64,000 bases of DNA from JAYPHU01 sp964611435 (GTDB taxonomy: Bacteria > Pseudomonadota > Alphaproteobacteria > Rhodospirillales > UBA2165), in assembly GCA_964611435.1 (NCBI GenBank), contig CAZSXT010000006.1, positions 80,906-144,905 of the forward strand, given 5' to 3'. The notes under the pieces were generated by a model. The model worked only from the letters and a program-made list of their open reading frames with translations, did not search any database and was not told the DNA's origin. Made by a program: the position numbers and the translations under genes. Below are positions 35,610-44,310 of this stretch, in pieces; the stretch's first letter is position 1; each line of letters starts with the position of its first letter.

Positions 35610-36527
35610 CTATCCGGTCAACCTGTAAATATCGCCGTCGCGTTCAATGGCGCCATAAGCCGGCGACTGGAAGTGAGCCGGCAGGATCAGGCTGCCGCTG
35701 CCGGCAAAGCGGTCCAGCAGCGCCGTCCGGGATTTGCGGGATTGTTCGGCGTCCTCACAGAAATTAGTGGACCATTCCGGATGATAAAGCTGCACCGGAT
35801 GATGCATCACGTCGCCGCAGACAACGGCGTGGCCATTATCTCCCTGTACATGCACAACCGCATTGCCGGGCGTGTGGCCGGGAAAGGCTTCCAGGTGTAC
35901 GCCGGCCTCCACCTCGTGATCACCTTGCACAAGATCGGCTTGGCCCGACGCCATCACCGGCAGAACGCTATCCAGATGAGAACCGTAAAGGATCGGATCG
36001 TCGCTCGTTTCTTGTTCGGCGATCCAGAACTTGTACTCAATCTCGGAGAACAGATAGCGAGCGTTGGGAAAGGTGGGCGCCCATTCCCCATTCACCAGCT
36101 TCGTATTCCAGCCCACATGATCCGCATGCAGATGGGTGCACATAACATAGTCCACGTCTTCCGGCTGCACCCCGGCGGCGGCCAGGTTGTCCAGAAACGG
36201 TCCGTTCCGCTGGTGCCACATCGGCCGGGCGGGACGCTCTTTGTCGTTGCCACAGCAGAGATCAATCAGGATGGTGTGCTTGGCCGTGCGGACTAGAAAA
36301 GAGTGGAAGCTCAAGAGAAGCTGAAAATCCGTGGAAATATGCCGCTCCCCCAACAACGCCGCCAATTCCCGAATCCGTGCGTCGGTCGCATCGGGATAAA
36401 TCATCTCCGGGCCGAAGGGAGAGTCCTCCAGGTCCGGAATCCGGTCGATGCCGACCCCGCCCAGGTCACATCCGTCTCTGCCGTGATCCCAATGGCAGGT
36501 GTTTGATTTTCCTTCTTTTTCCGGCAT
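35610..36527 (-). CDS. Metallo-beta-lactamase-fold hydrolase
   Basis: Zinc hydrolase of the lactonase-like MBL group. The signature is VMCTHLHADHVGWNT (HxHxDH). The later His and Asp ligands are in LEAFPGHTPGNAVVH and AVVCGDVMHHPVQLY. I prefer the ATG at 36527 (MPEKEGKSN, 305 residues) because AGAGAAGAG lies just upstream. An ATG at 36551 would add eight residues. It forms a two-gene operon with the cyclase, and an inverted repeat lies in its leader. The substrate is unknown; lactones fit the catabolic neighbourhood. Confidence 0.87.
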   Translation of the reverse strand: MPEKEGKSNTCHWDHGRDGCDLGGVGIDRIPDLEDSPFGPEMIYPDATDARIRELAALLGERHISTDFQLLLSFHSFLVRTAKHTILIDLCCGNDKERPARPMWHQRNGPFLDNLAAAGVQPEDVDYVMCTHLHADHVGWNTKLVNGEWAPTFPNARYLFSEIEYKFWIAEQETSDDPILYGSHLDSVLPVMASGQADLVQGDHEVEAGVHLEAFPGHTPGNAVVHVQGDNGHAVVCGDVMHHPVQLYHPEWSTNFCEDAEQSRKSRTALLDRFAGSGSLILPAHFQSPAYGAIERDGDIYRLTG

Positions 36528-36546
36528 CAGCTCTTCTCTTAACTTG

Positions 36547-36579
36547 ATCATATCACTCTGGGTTTACATAAGATATGAT
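36547..36579. promoter_or_regulatory. Inverted repeat ATCATATC-N17-GATATGAT upstream of the MBL gene
   Basis: Perfect eight-base arms lie at 36547-36554 and 36572-36579. A further CATATCAT half-site is near 36629-36636, closer to the histidine kinase gene. Three similar half-sites in a 130-base divergent region suggest an operator for an unidentified regulator. If translation began at 36551, the left arm would overlap the start codon. Confidence 0.4.
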
Positions 36580-36683
36580 TGAAACCACTGAAAATAACTC
36601 TCATGTCTCCCCATGTTTCCAGAAATTACATATCATAAGTTGTTCAGGGCCGTATCGAATTAGCGGATTTTTGATTTTCATAC

Positions 36684-38423
36684 ATGGATAATTTCACAGA
36701 CCAATCCTTGCAGAACTTGGCGCAGGACTCGTCCGGTCGCAAGCGGCGGCGTAAATATCTTACGGTCGCCACCTGGGCTTTGCTTGGCGCCGCCATATTG
36801 GGGACATTCGGTTTTATCCTACATATAGATGAAGGCATCGGCTTTCCGACCTTATTGGCGCCCATGTCAATCGGGGGCGGCACGGGGTTAATCCTAAGTC
36901 TGCTGTACTTTAAATTGACGGCTGAGCGATCCCGACGCCTTTTTTTGGAACAGGAGAGGGCCGAAAATCTACAACGCGCCTATGCTGAAGTTGAGGGACG
37001 TTTCAGGGACTTTATTGCCGCAGCCGCCGACCGGTTTTGGGAGACTGACCGGAACCATGCCTATTGCTATATGTCGCCGCCAGTTGGTTCTATGTCACGC
37101 GCACCGGACGAAGTCATCGGCATCACCCCTTGGGACATGAAATCCCGCCAACGAAATCCCGAACAGAACCGCGTATTACGGGAGGCCTTCCAGCGACAGG
37201 AAGCGTTTCGCAATATTGAACAGCAGGGGATCACACCCGAAGGTAAACTCGTCCATCTGCTGCATAGTGGCCTTCCTCGTTACGACGAGGACGGAAAGTT
37301 CGCCGGTTTCCGGGGCACCATCACCGATGCGACAGAAGAATATGACGCCCGCGCCGAACTGGACCAAGCCCGCACGGAATTCCAAGAAGCGATGGAGGAA
37401 CTGGATGCGGGGTTTGTCCTTTGGGACAAAGATGACCGGCTGGTCTACTGCAACAGCTACTTCAAGGAAATTCACGGAGACGCCGGTGACCTATTGCTGC
37501 CCGGCGTGGATTTCGAGGCTTTTGTCCGTAAATGTGGGTCTTCGAATGTGGATACACTGGGCGATGATCCTGATGTGTGGGTTACTGATCTCCTCGAACT
37601 CGCCCAACTCGACCCTGTCGAACAAGAATTTGCCCTCAAGGATGGCCGCTGGATCAGATTCCGCCGCCAGCGCATTTCCGATGGGCGTGTCGTGGCCTTC
37701 CATACGGATATCACCCATTTGAAATCCCTGGATACACTGAAGGATGAATTCATCGCCGTCTCCAGCCATGAACTGCGTACGCCGATCACCTCTATTCTGG
37801 GATCTGTCAAAATGCTCAACGAGGGCATCTTGGGCGAGATGCCCGAAAAAGCAAAAGACGTTCTCGATATTGCCGTCAGAAATTCGGAACGGCTGGCCAT
37901 GCTGGTGGATGATATTTTGGACCTCAGCAAGATCGAAACCGGCAAACTGGATCTGAAGCGGGAGACTATTCTGGTCTCGGAACTCATGGTGCAGGCCGTC
38001 GACCTGAACTCGGAGTTCGCCGCCGGCTTCAGCTGCCCACTCATCATTGGCGACAGTGTTGACGATGTTACAGTTTCCGCGGATAGGCACCGCATCCTGC
38101 AAATCCTCACGAACCTTCTCTCCAACGCCGCCAAGTTTTCTACGGACGGTGAGCCGGTCACCATCTCCAGCAAAATTGACGGCCATTCCGTCGTGATTTC
38201 GGTAACCAATAAAGGCCAAGGCATTTCAAAGGAATTCGAGGGGCAAATTTTCAAGAAATTTGCTCAGGCCGATCTCTCCGACGCGCGCACCAAAAAAGGC
38301 ACCGGTCTCGGACTCAGCATCTCGAAGGCGCTTGCCGAACTGCATGGTGGTTCGTTAACGTTCGACAGCGTTCCAGATCAAGAGACCTCGTTTCACCTGT
38401 TCCTTGATCTCAATCGGGACTAG
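36684..38423 (+). CDS. PAS-domain sensor histidine kinase, membrane-bound
   Basis: Two N-terminal membrane segments (about residues 28-48 and 55-78) are followed by a short coiled coil. Two PAS domains come next: FRDFIAAAADRFWETDRNHA, about 108, and EAMEELDAGFVLWDKDDRLV, about 235. Then HisKA with the phospho-acceptor His in AVSSHELRTPITSILGSVKM, and an ATPase domain with HRILQILTNLLSNAAKF and KKGTGLGLSISKALAE. No receiver domain is fused and no response regulator gene is in the window, so it is an orphan kinase. It is divergent from the MBL/cyclase operon and 18 bases upstream of a cupin gene. Confidence 0.93.
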   Translation: MDNFTDQSLQNLAQDSSGRKRRRKYLTVATWALLGAAILGTFGFILHIDEGIGFPTLLAPMSIGGGTGLILSLLYFKLTAERSRRLFLEQERAENLQRAYAEVEGRFRDFIAAAADRFWETDRNHAYCYMSPPVGSMSRAPDEVIGITPWDMKSRQRNPEQNRVLREAFQRQEAFRNIEQQGITPEGKLVHLLHSGLPRYDEDGKFAGFRGTITDATEEYDARAELDQARTEFQEAMEELDAGFVLWDKDDRLVYCNSYFKEIHGDAGDLLLPGVDFEAFVRKCGSSNVDTLGDDPDVWVTDLLELAQLDPVEQEFALKDGRWIRFRRQRISDGRVVAFHTDITHLKSLDTLKDEFIAVSSHELRTPITSILGSVKMLNEGILGEMPEKAKDVLDIAVRNSERLAMLVDDILDLSKIETGKLDLKRETILVSELMVQAVDLNSEFAAGFSCPLIIGDSVDDVTVSADRHRILQILTNLLSNAAKFSTDGEPVTISSKIDGHSVVISVTNKGQGISKEFEGQIFKKFAQADLSDARTKKGTGLGLSISKALAELHGGSLTFDSVPDQETSFHLFLDLNRD

Positions 38424-38441
38424 CCATTCAGGGAGGCACAC

Positions 38442-38903
38442 ATGGACAGCAGCGCGCCGGCGGACCAAGACTTCGATCACAGCTTCAAAGCCATCCACGA
38501 CGATGAAATTCCCTGGGAAGACGGGCTGGACAACAATCTGCTGACCCTGCCGGCAGGCGTGCAGGTCAAGGTTTTCGCCAAAGACGACGCCATGAAGCGG
38601 GTCGACATGAAGGTGAAGTTCCCACCGGGCTATGTGGAGCCCGAACACAGCCACAAAAGCTGGCACTCCATCGTCGTTCTAAAAGGCAGGATGTGCGTCG
38701 CGGGGAAAGATTTACGCCCCGGCGACTATGTTTTCGGCTGGGATGAGCTGCACGGCCCCTACGAGTACCCCGACGGCTGCGAAGTCTTCGTGGTGTTTAT
38801 GGGTGAAGGGACCGAGCACGAGTGGAGCGAGGATCAGCACGCCTCTCATGAGAAGGTTTGGACGCCGGAAACCGACGCCGGGAAGAAGGCCGCCGGCGAT
38901 TAG
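38442..38903 (+). CDS. Small cupin-domain protein
   Basis: 153-residue single cupin barrel. The first cupin motif is GYVEPEHSHKSWHSIVVLKG (three His in reach of a metal). The second is LRPGDYVFGWDELHGPYEYP. The C-terminus is charged. GGGAGG precedes the ATG. It is probably co-transcribed with the histidine kinase. The stop codon overlaps the convergent rhodanese stop (TTAG). Function is unassigned; a sugar-, ring- or thiol-binding role is possible. Confidence 0.75.
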   Translation: MDSSAPADQDFDHSFKAIHDDEIPWEDGLDNNLLTLPAGVQVKVFAKDDAMKRVDMKVKFPPGYVEPEHSHKSWHSIVVLKGRMCVAGKDLRPGDYVFGWDELHGPYEYPDGCEVFVVFMGEGTEHEWSEDQHASHEKVWTPETDAGKKAAGD

Positions 38904-39214
38904 TACCGCGGCACATCAGGATCGATATGGGCAGACCAGGCAGTGATCCCGCCGTCCAGGTTCAACACGTTGTCAAATCCGTTCTGCAGCATCCAACCCT
39001 GAACCTGGGCGCTGCGTCCGCCCAGATGGCACATCACCACGATGGGTTTGTCCTTGGGAATTTCCCCAACCCGTTCCAGAAAGGCGCTCATCGGAATGTG
39101 AAGAACGCCGTCCAGTGACGCGATTGCCAGTTCCTCGTCCTCGCGCACATCGAGAAGGACGTGATCTTCGCCGTTTTGGCGCATCTCGTTTAAACGCTGC
39201 ACACTAATATTCAT
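38900..39214 (-). CDS. Single-domain rhodanese sulfurtransferase
   Basis: 104-residue GlpE-like rhodanese domain. The active-site loop is VVMCHLGGRSAQV with the persulfide-carrying Cys. The DVREDEELAIASLDGVLHIP and NVLNLDGGITAW blocks frame the domain. The ATG (MNISVQRLNE) follows GAGGAGAC. It would transfer sulfane sulfur to a thiol acceptor in the cytoplasm. It is near the sulfur cluster at 40.0-44.3 kb but on the other strand. Confidence 0.9.
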   Translation of the reverse strand: MNISVQRLNEMRQNGEDHVLLDVREDEELAIASLDGVLHIPMSAFLERVGEIPKDKPIVVMCHLGGRSAQVQGWMLQNGFDNVLNLDGGITAWSAHIDPDVPRY

Positions 39215-39337
39215 TTGAGTCTCCTCACCGGCGGGATGCTTACGCTACCCGTTTGCGCCCCGCAATCCAAATTTGACTGGACGAACCGCTGTCCGGCTCC
39301 GTAGAACCGGGATCAATCGGGAATAATAGGAAACAGA

Positions 39338-39949
39338 GTGATGAGCGACGATCTCGTACAGGTCCGGGAACGCACCACCCCGTATCGGGGATTTATGCGG
39401 CTGGACCATTACAAGCTGCGCCACCGGGTTTACGATGACGAATGGAGTGTCGATCTCAGCCGGGAAGTCTTGGAGCGCGGCCATGCTGTTTCCGTCTTGC
39501 CGTATGATCCCATGCGCGACGAGGTCGTGCTGATCGAACAATTCCGCATTGGCGCCTATACCGCGCCGGAAACGTCCCCGTGGCAGATCGAATGCGTCGC
39601 CGGCATGATTGAACCTCATCAGCTGAAGGAAGAAACGGCGCACCGGGAAACGGAGGAAGAAACCGGGCTCCGCATTTTCGAGTTGGAGCCGATGCATACC
39701 TATCTCAGCAGCCCAGGCTGCACCTCCGAGACTATTCACATGTTTTGCGCCCAAGTAGACGCTGAAGATGCCGACGGACATTATGGCCTGTCCCATGAGG
39801 GCGAATACATTCGGGTCTTTGCGACCCCCACCGAAGAAGCCTTTAAGATGCTCGACAACGGTCGTATCGAGAACGGCATGACCATCATTGCGTTGCAATG
39901 GCTCCGGATTAAGCACGACTACCTAAAGGAGAAGTGGAAAATTGGTTAG
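39338..39949 (+). CDS. nudF: ADP-ribose pyrophosphatase-like Nudix hydrolase
   Basis: Cleaves ADP-ribose or related nucleoside diphosphates. The architecture matches the NudF group: N-terminal dimerisation strands (YRGFMRLDHYKLRHR) and a Nudix box GMIEPHQLKEETAHRETEEE followed by TGL. The catalytic EE pair is intact, but the first conserved Glu of G-x5-E is Gln. The 203-residue length is typical. AGGAAACAG precedes the ATG. It stands alone with 112 bases before the cysteine synthase gene, though both are on the plus strand. Confidence 0.85.
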   Translation: MMSDDLVQVRERTTPYRGFMRLDHYKLRHRVYDDEWSVDLSREVLERGHAVSVLPYDPMRDEVVLIEQFRIGAYTAPETSPWQIECVAGMIEPHQLKEETAHRETEEETGLRIFELEPMHTYLSSPGCTSETIHMFCAQVDAEDADGHYGLSHEGEYIRVFATPTEEAFKMLDNGRIENGMTIIALQWLRIKHDYLKEKWKIG

Positions 39950-40062
39950 AGCGCTTCCGACGCCGTTTATTGATCCGGGCCGCGCTTGAAACCACCGGGT
40001 CCCTTGGCTAGTCTCCTAGGCCGATTTACCCCCATACGAACAAAGACAAAGAAAGTAATCGC

Positions 40063-41064
40063 ATGACTGTCCGTGATGGTTTCAGAGAGGCTGTGGGCAA
40101 TACGCCTCTGATCAAACTGCGCCAAGCGTCGGAAGAAACCGGCTGCAACATCTACGGCAAAGCAGAGTTCCTGAATCCGGGCGGATCGGTCAAAGACCGG
40201 GCTGCCCTCTATATCGTCAAAGATGCGGAAGAACGCGGCCTGTTGAAACCGGGCGGCGTCATTGTCGAAGGCACTGCCGGCAATACCGGCATTGGATTGG
40301 CGCTTGTGGCGTCCGCCAGCGGCTACAAGACCATTATCGTCATCCCGCGCACCCAGACCCAGGAAAAGAAAGACATGCTGCGGATCGCCGGCGCGGACCT
40401 GAGGGAAGTGGATGCCGTCCCCTACTCCAATCCGGAAAATTATGTCCATGTATCCCAGCGCATCGCCGAGGAAATGGCGGAAACCCACGAGGCCGGCGCG
40501 ATTTGGGCCAATCAGTTCGACAATGTGGCCAACCGGCGGGCGCATGTTGAAACCACTGGTCCGGAGATGTGGGAAGAACTGGACGGAAAGATCGATGGCT
40601 TTACCTGCTCGGTGGGCACCGGCGGCACCCTCGCCGGCGTCGGCATGGCGCTCAAGGAACGGAACAGCGACTGCCGGATCATGTTGTCCGATCCCATGGG
40701 CTCGGCGCTTTACAGTTTCTATGAACATGGCGAGCTGAAAGCCGAAGGATCCTCGATCACCGAGGGCATTGGCCAAGGCCGGGAAACGGAAAACCTGAAG
40801 GGCGCACCCATCGACGGGGCGTATCAGATATCCGACGAAGAAGCCCTGCCGGTCATATTTGATCTACTGGAGCATGAAGGCCTCTGCGTCGGGACATCGA
40901 CCGGAATCAATGTGGCCGGCGCAATCCGCTTGGCCAAGGAACTTGGGCCGGGTCACAACATCGTCACCATCCTGTGCGATTACGGCACCCGCTATCAAAG
41001 CAAACTCTTCAACGTCGGGTTCCTGAAGGAAAATGGCCTGCCCTTCCCATCGTGGATGGCCTAG
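40063..41064 (+). CDS. cysK: Cysteine synthase (O-acetylserine sulfhydrylase family)
   Basis: PLP enzyme that makes cysteine from O-acetylserine and sulfide. The PLP lysine is in NPGGSVKDRAALYIV. The substrate loop is EGTAGNTGIGLALVA, with Ala where CysK usually has Ser (TSGNTG). The phosphate-binding loop is CSVGTGGTLAGVGMA. It has 333 residues with a C-terminal YGTRYQSKLFNVGFL segment seen in an alphaproteobacterial subgroup. It heads a tight plus-strand cluster with a sulfurtransferase (10 bases away) and two lyases. Cystathionine beta-synthase-like activity is an alternative. Confidence 0.88.
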   Translation: MTVRDGFREAVGNTPLIKLRQASEETGCNIYGKAEFLNPGGSVKDRAALYIVKDAEERGLLKPGGVIVEGTAGNTGIGLALVASASGYKTIIVIPRTQTQEKKDMLRIAGADLREVDAVPYSNPENYVHVSQRIAEEMAETHEAGAIWANQFDNVANRRAHVETTGPEMWEELDGKIDGFTCSVGTGGTLAGVGMALKERNSDCRIMLSDPMGSALYSFYEHGELKAEGSSITEGIGQGRETENLKGAPIDGAYQISDEEALPVIFDLLEHEGLCVGTSTGINVAGAIRLAKELGPGHNIVTILCDYGTRYQSKLFNVGFLKENGLPFPSWMA

Positions 41065-41074
41065 GAGGCATTCA

Positions 41075-41935
41075 ATGGACTATGTGAACCCCGACGCAAA
41101 AGTGGAAACCGACTGGTTGGCCGACCGGCTGGACGATCCGAGCGTCGCCATTTTGGACGCCAGCTTTCACCTGCCTGCCGCCAACCGCGACCCGAAAGTG
41201 GAGTTCGCTGAGAAGCACATTCCCGGCGCGATCTTCTTCGATGTTGATGATGTTTCCGATCACAGTGTCAATCTGCCCCATATGCTGCCGACGCCCGAAG
41301 TGTTCGGCGAGAAAGTCGGCGCGCTCGGTATTTCTCCCGACCATCACGTAGTCGTCTATGACGTGAGCGGTGGCCCCATGGCGGCCATGCGCGTTTGGTG
41401 GACATTCCGCATCTTCGGCCACAAGAATATTTCGGTTCTCAACGGCGGTATGGCGAAATGGCTGGCGGAAGGCCGGCCGGTGATATCCGACACGCCCGAG
41501 CGTCCTGCGGAAAAATATGTGGCGGGCGGATTAAACATCGGACTTGTTCGCTCCATCGACCAGGTCCTCGCCAATCTGACCGGCAACGAAGAACAGGTGG
41601 TCGATGCCCGCGCTGCCGGGCGCTACGCCGGCACCGACCCGGAACCCCGGGAAGGCATGCGCAGCGGTCACATCCCCGGCAGCATTTCGCTTCCGTTCCA
41701 GCAGCTCCTCAATATGGATGAACACATGACCATCCGCCCGGCCGACGAGCTGAAAGCCGCCATCACGGACGCCGGCATTGATCCGACCGGACCAATTGTG
41801 TCCAGCTGCGGCTCCGGCGTCACGGCCGCCGTGCTGGTCTACGCCATGTACCTCATTGGCTACGACCACGGGGCCATCTATGACGGCTCCTGGACCGAAT
41901 GGGGCGGCCGCCCAGACACGCCTATCGACACCTAA
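41075..41935 (+). CDS. sseA: 3-mercaptopyruvate sulfurtransferase
   Basis: Two-domain rhodanese that moves sulfur from 3-mercaptopyruvate to an acceptor. The N-terminal domain is non-catalytic (DASFHLPAANRDPKVEFAEK, GGPMAAMRVWWTFRIFGH). The C-terminal active loop is IVSSCGSGVTAAVLVYAM, and CGSGVT marks the mercaptopyruvate rather than the thiosulfate group. The final WTEWG motif is present. I start at MDYVNPDAKV (286 residues), where GGAGG lies six bases upstream. It is 10 bases after the cysteine synthase gene. Confidence 0.93.
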   Translation: MDYVNPDAKVETDWLADRLDDPSVAILDASFHLPAANRDPKVEFAEKHIPGAIFFDVDDVSDHSVNLPHMLPTPEVFGEKVGALGISPDHHVVVYDVSGGPMAAMRVWWTFRIFGHKNISVLNGGMAKWLAEGRPVISDTPERPAEKYVAGGLNIGLVRSIDQVLANLTGNEEQVVDARAAGRYAGTDPEPREGMRSGHIPGSISLPFQQLLNMDEHMTIRPADELKAAITDAGIDPTGPIVSSCGSGVTAAVLVYAMYLIGYDHGAIYDGSWTEWGGRPDTPIDT

Positions 41936-41954
41936 ATCATCCGGAATAGCTAAT

Positions 41955-43136
41955 ATGGCCAGCGGCAAACGCCCCCAGACCACCATCGTCCATGCGGGCA
42001 GTCATCCCAAACAGCATATGGGCGCGATGAACACACCCGTCTATCGAGCATCGACCATCGCCTTCCCGTCGGTCGAAGCCATCCAGGACGGGATTAAAAA
42101 TAAGTTCGATATTGTTTTCTATGGCCGCCACGGCACACCCTCAACCTTCTCCCTGGAAGAGGCCATGGCGGCGGTGGAAGGCGGCCACCGGTCGGTCGCT
42201 GTGCCGTCTGGTTTGGCGGCAATCGTGGTCTCGCTGCTGGCTTATCTCAAAAGCGGCGATCATCTGTTGATGGTGGACTCGGTCTATGAACCCACTCGGT
42301 CGTTTTGCGCCCGGCTGCAAAGCCATTACGGGATCGAGACAACGTTCTATGACCCGCTCATCGGCGCGGGGATCAAAGACCTGATCCAGCCCAACACAAA
42401 GGTGATTTTTACCGAGTCGCCGGGCTCCCTCACCTTCGAGGTGCAAGACCTGCCGGCTATTTCCAAGGCCGCCCATGAGCATGGGGTCAAAGTGCTTCTC
42501 GATAACACCTGGAGCGCCGGGCACTACTTCAAACCGTTTGACCACGGTGTGGACGTCTCTATTCAGGCTGCCACCAAGTATATTGTCGGCCATGCGGATG
42601 TCATGATGGGGTTGATCACCTCGGCGACCGAGGAAGAATGGCTGGAAATCAAGTCCGCCAGCGCCGCCATGGGCTACAGCGTCGGTTCCGATGATTGTTA
42701 TTTGGCGCTTCGGGGGTTGCGGACCCTTGATGTGAGATTACAGCGGCACCAGGAAACGGGCCTGACGCTGGCGAATTACCTCAAAGACCGGCCGGAGGTG
42801 GCCAAGGTGCTGCACCCGGCCCTGCCCGATTGCCCCGGACATGAGATTTGGCAGCGGGACTTCACCGGCTCCTCCGGGCTCTTCGGCGTGGTCCTCAAAG
42901 ACGTTCCCCAAGACCGGGTGGTTGCTATGTTGAACGGGATGGAACTGTTCACCATGGGCTTTAGCTGGGGCGGCTTTGAAAGCCTGATGATTCAAACCTC
43001 CCCGGCGAGAGCGCGCACCGCGACATCATGGGATGCCGCTGGCCCGACGCTTCGCCTTCATGCGGGCCAGGAAGACGCCAACGACTTGATCGCCGACTTG
43101 GACCAAGGCTTTAAACGCCTGAACGGGGAGGCCTGA
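41955..43136 (+). CDS. metC: Cystathionine beta-lyase-type PLP enzyme, copy 1
   Basis: Cys/Met-metabolism PLP enzyme, most like MetC, which splits cystathionine to homocysteine, pyruvate and ammonia. The PLP lysine is in VSIQAATKYIVGHADVMMG. FYGRHGTPSTFSLEEAMAA and LLDNTWSAGHYFKPFDHGVD are typical of cystathionine beta-lyases. Its 393 residues start at MASGKRPQTT. It lies 19 bases after sseA and is followed one base later by a paralogue. L-cysteine desulfhydrase activity is a possible alternative role given the neighbours. Confidence 0.88.
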   Translation: MASGKRPQTTIVHAGSHPKQHMGAMNTPVYRASTIAFPSVEAIQDGIKNKFDIVFYGRHGTPSTFSLEEAMAAVEGGHRSVAVPSGLAAIVVSLLAYLKSGDHLLMVDSVYEPTRSFCARLQSHYGIETTFYDPLIGAGIKDLIQPNTKVIFTESPGSLTFEVQDLPAISKAAHEHGVKVLLDNTWSAGHYFKPFDHGVDVSIQAATKYIVGHADVMMGLITSATEEEWLEIKSASAAMGYSVGSDDCYLALRGLRTLDVRLQRHQETGLTLANYLKDRPEVAKVLHPALPDCPGHEIWQRDFTGSSGLFGVVLKDVPQDRVVAMLNGMELFTMGFSWGGFESLMIQTSPARARTATSWDAAGPTLRLHAGQEDANDLIADLDQGFKRLNGEA

Positions 43137-43137
43137 G

Positions 43138-44310
43138 ATGACGGACAAAAAGCATACAGACACGCATCTGGTTCATGACGGCAGCCATCCGGAAGATCAT
43201 TACGGCCTGATCAATCCGCCGGTGTATCACGCGTCGACGGTCAGTTACCCGACGGTGGCGGCGCTGAAAGAAGCGCGCGCCAATCCGGAGGACAACTTCA
43301 TTTACGGACGGCGTGGCACGCCGACGTCATTTGCGCTTGCCGAGGCGATCGCCAATCTGGAAGGCGGCTATCGCACCATCCCGGTGAATTCGGGTCTGTC
43401 CGCCATCTGCACGGCCATGCTGGCCTTTGTGGAGGCAGGTGATCATGTCCTGGTGTGCGACAGCGCCTATGGCCCCACGCGGAACCTGAGCGAGAAGTTC
43501 CTGAGGCGCTTCGGGGTTGAGACGAGCTATTACGATCCGCTGATCGGCGCCGATATCAAGGAACATTTCCGGCCGAATACCAAAACCATCTATGTGGAAT
43601 CACCGGGCTCTCATTCCTTCGAGGTGCAGGACATCCCCGCCCTCTGCGACGCCGCCCACAAGGCCGGGGTCAAAGTTGTGATGGATAACACCTGGTCCGC
43701 CGGCTATTTCTTCAAGCCGTTCGAGCACGGCGTCGATGTTTCGGTTCAGGCGGCGACCAAATACTATGTCGGTCATTCCGACGCCATGCTGGGCGCGGTG
43801 ACCTGTTCCAGGGAAACGTTCGAGCAAGTCCGGGAGTCCAGCCGCGTCCTCGGCTATCACGCGGCGCCGGACGACGCCTATTTGGGCCTGCGGGGCATGC
43901 GCACCCTCCCCGTTCGGATGAAACGGCACGAGCAAAACGCCGTGAAGGTGGCGGACTGGCTTGCCGGTCAGCCCCAGGTAAAGACGCTCCTCCATCCCGC
44001 TTTTGCCTCCTGCCCCGGTCATGAGTTCTGGAAACGCGATTTCACCGGGTCGTCGGGTCTGTTCAGTGTATTGCTGCACGAATGTTCGGACGACGCCGTC
44101 GCCGCGTTGATCGACAATACGGAACTGTTCGCCCTAGGTGGCAGTTGGGGCGGCTATGAAAGCCTGATCTTCCGCACGGACCTGACCCGCACGGTTACTG
44201 ACTGGGATCTGAAGACCCCCTGCATCCGCTTCCATATCGGTTTGGAAGACCCGGACGATCTGATCGAAGATTTAAAGGTCGGCCTGGACTACTTTACGAA
44301 GGCGAACTAA
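43138..44310 (+). CDS. Cystathionine beta-lyase-type PLP enzyme, copy 2
   Basis: Paralogue of the preceding gene, alignable over the whole length: IYGRRGTPTSFALAEAIANL, MDNTWSAGYFFKPFEHGVDV, AATKYYVGHSDAMLGAV with the PLP lysine, and WKRDFTGSSGLFSVLLHE. Differences are spread evenly, so the duplication is old. It has 390 residues. The ATG overlaps the preceding gene region by a TGAGATG junction. Two copies side by side suggest different substrates, for example cystathionine against cysteine or djenkolate-type thioethers. The 3' end overlaps the convergent znuB by 17 bases. Confidence 0.87.
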   Translation: MTDKKHTDTHLVHDGSHPEDHYGLINPPVYHASTVSYPTVAALKEARANPEDNFIYGRRGTPTSFALAEAIANLEGGYRTIPVNSGLSAICTAMLAFVEAGDHVLVCDSAYGPTRNLSEKFLRRFGVETSYYDPLIGADIKEHFRPNTKTIYVESPGSHSFEVQDIPALCDAAHKAGVKVVMDNTWSAGYFFKPFEHGVDVSVQAATKYYVGHSDAMLGAVTCSRETFEQVRESSRVLGYHAAPDDAYLGLRGMRTLPVRMKRHEQNAVKVADWLAGQPQVKTLLHPAFASCPGHEFWKRDFTGSSGLFSVLLHECSDDAVAALIDNTELFALGGSWGGYESLIFRTDLTRTVTDWDLKTPCIRFHIGLEDPDDLIEDLKVGLDYFTKAN

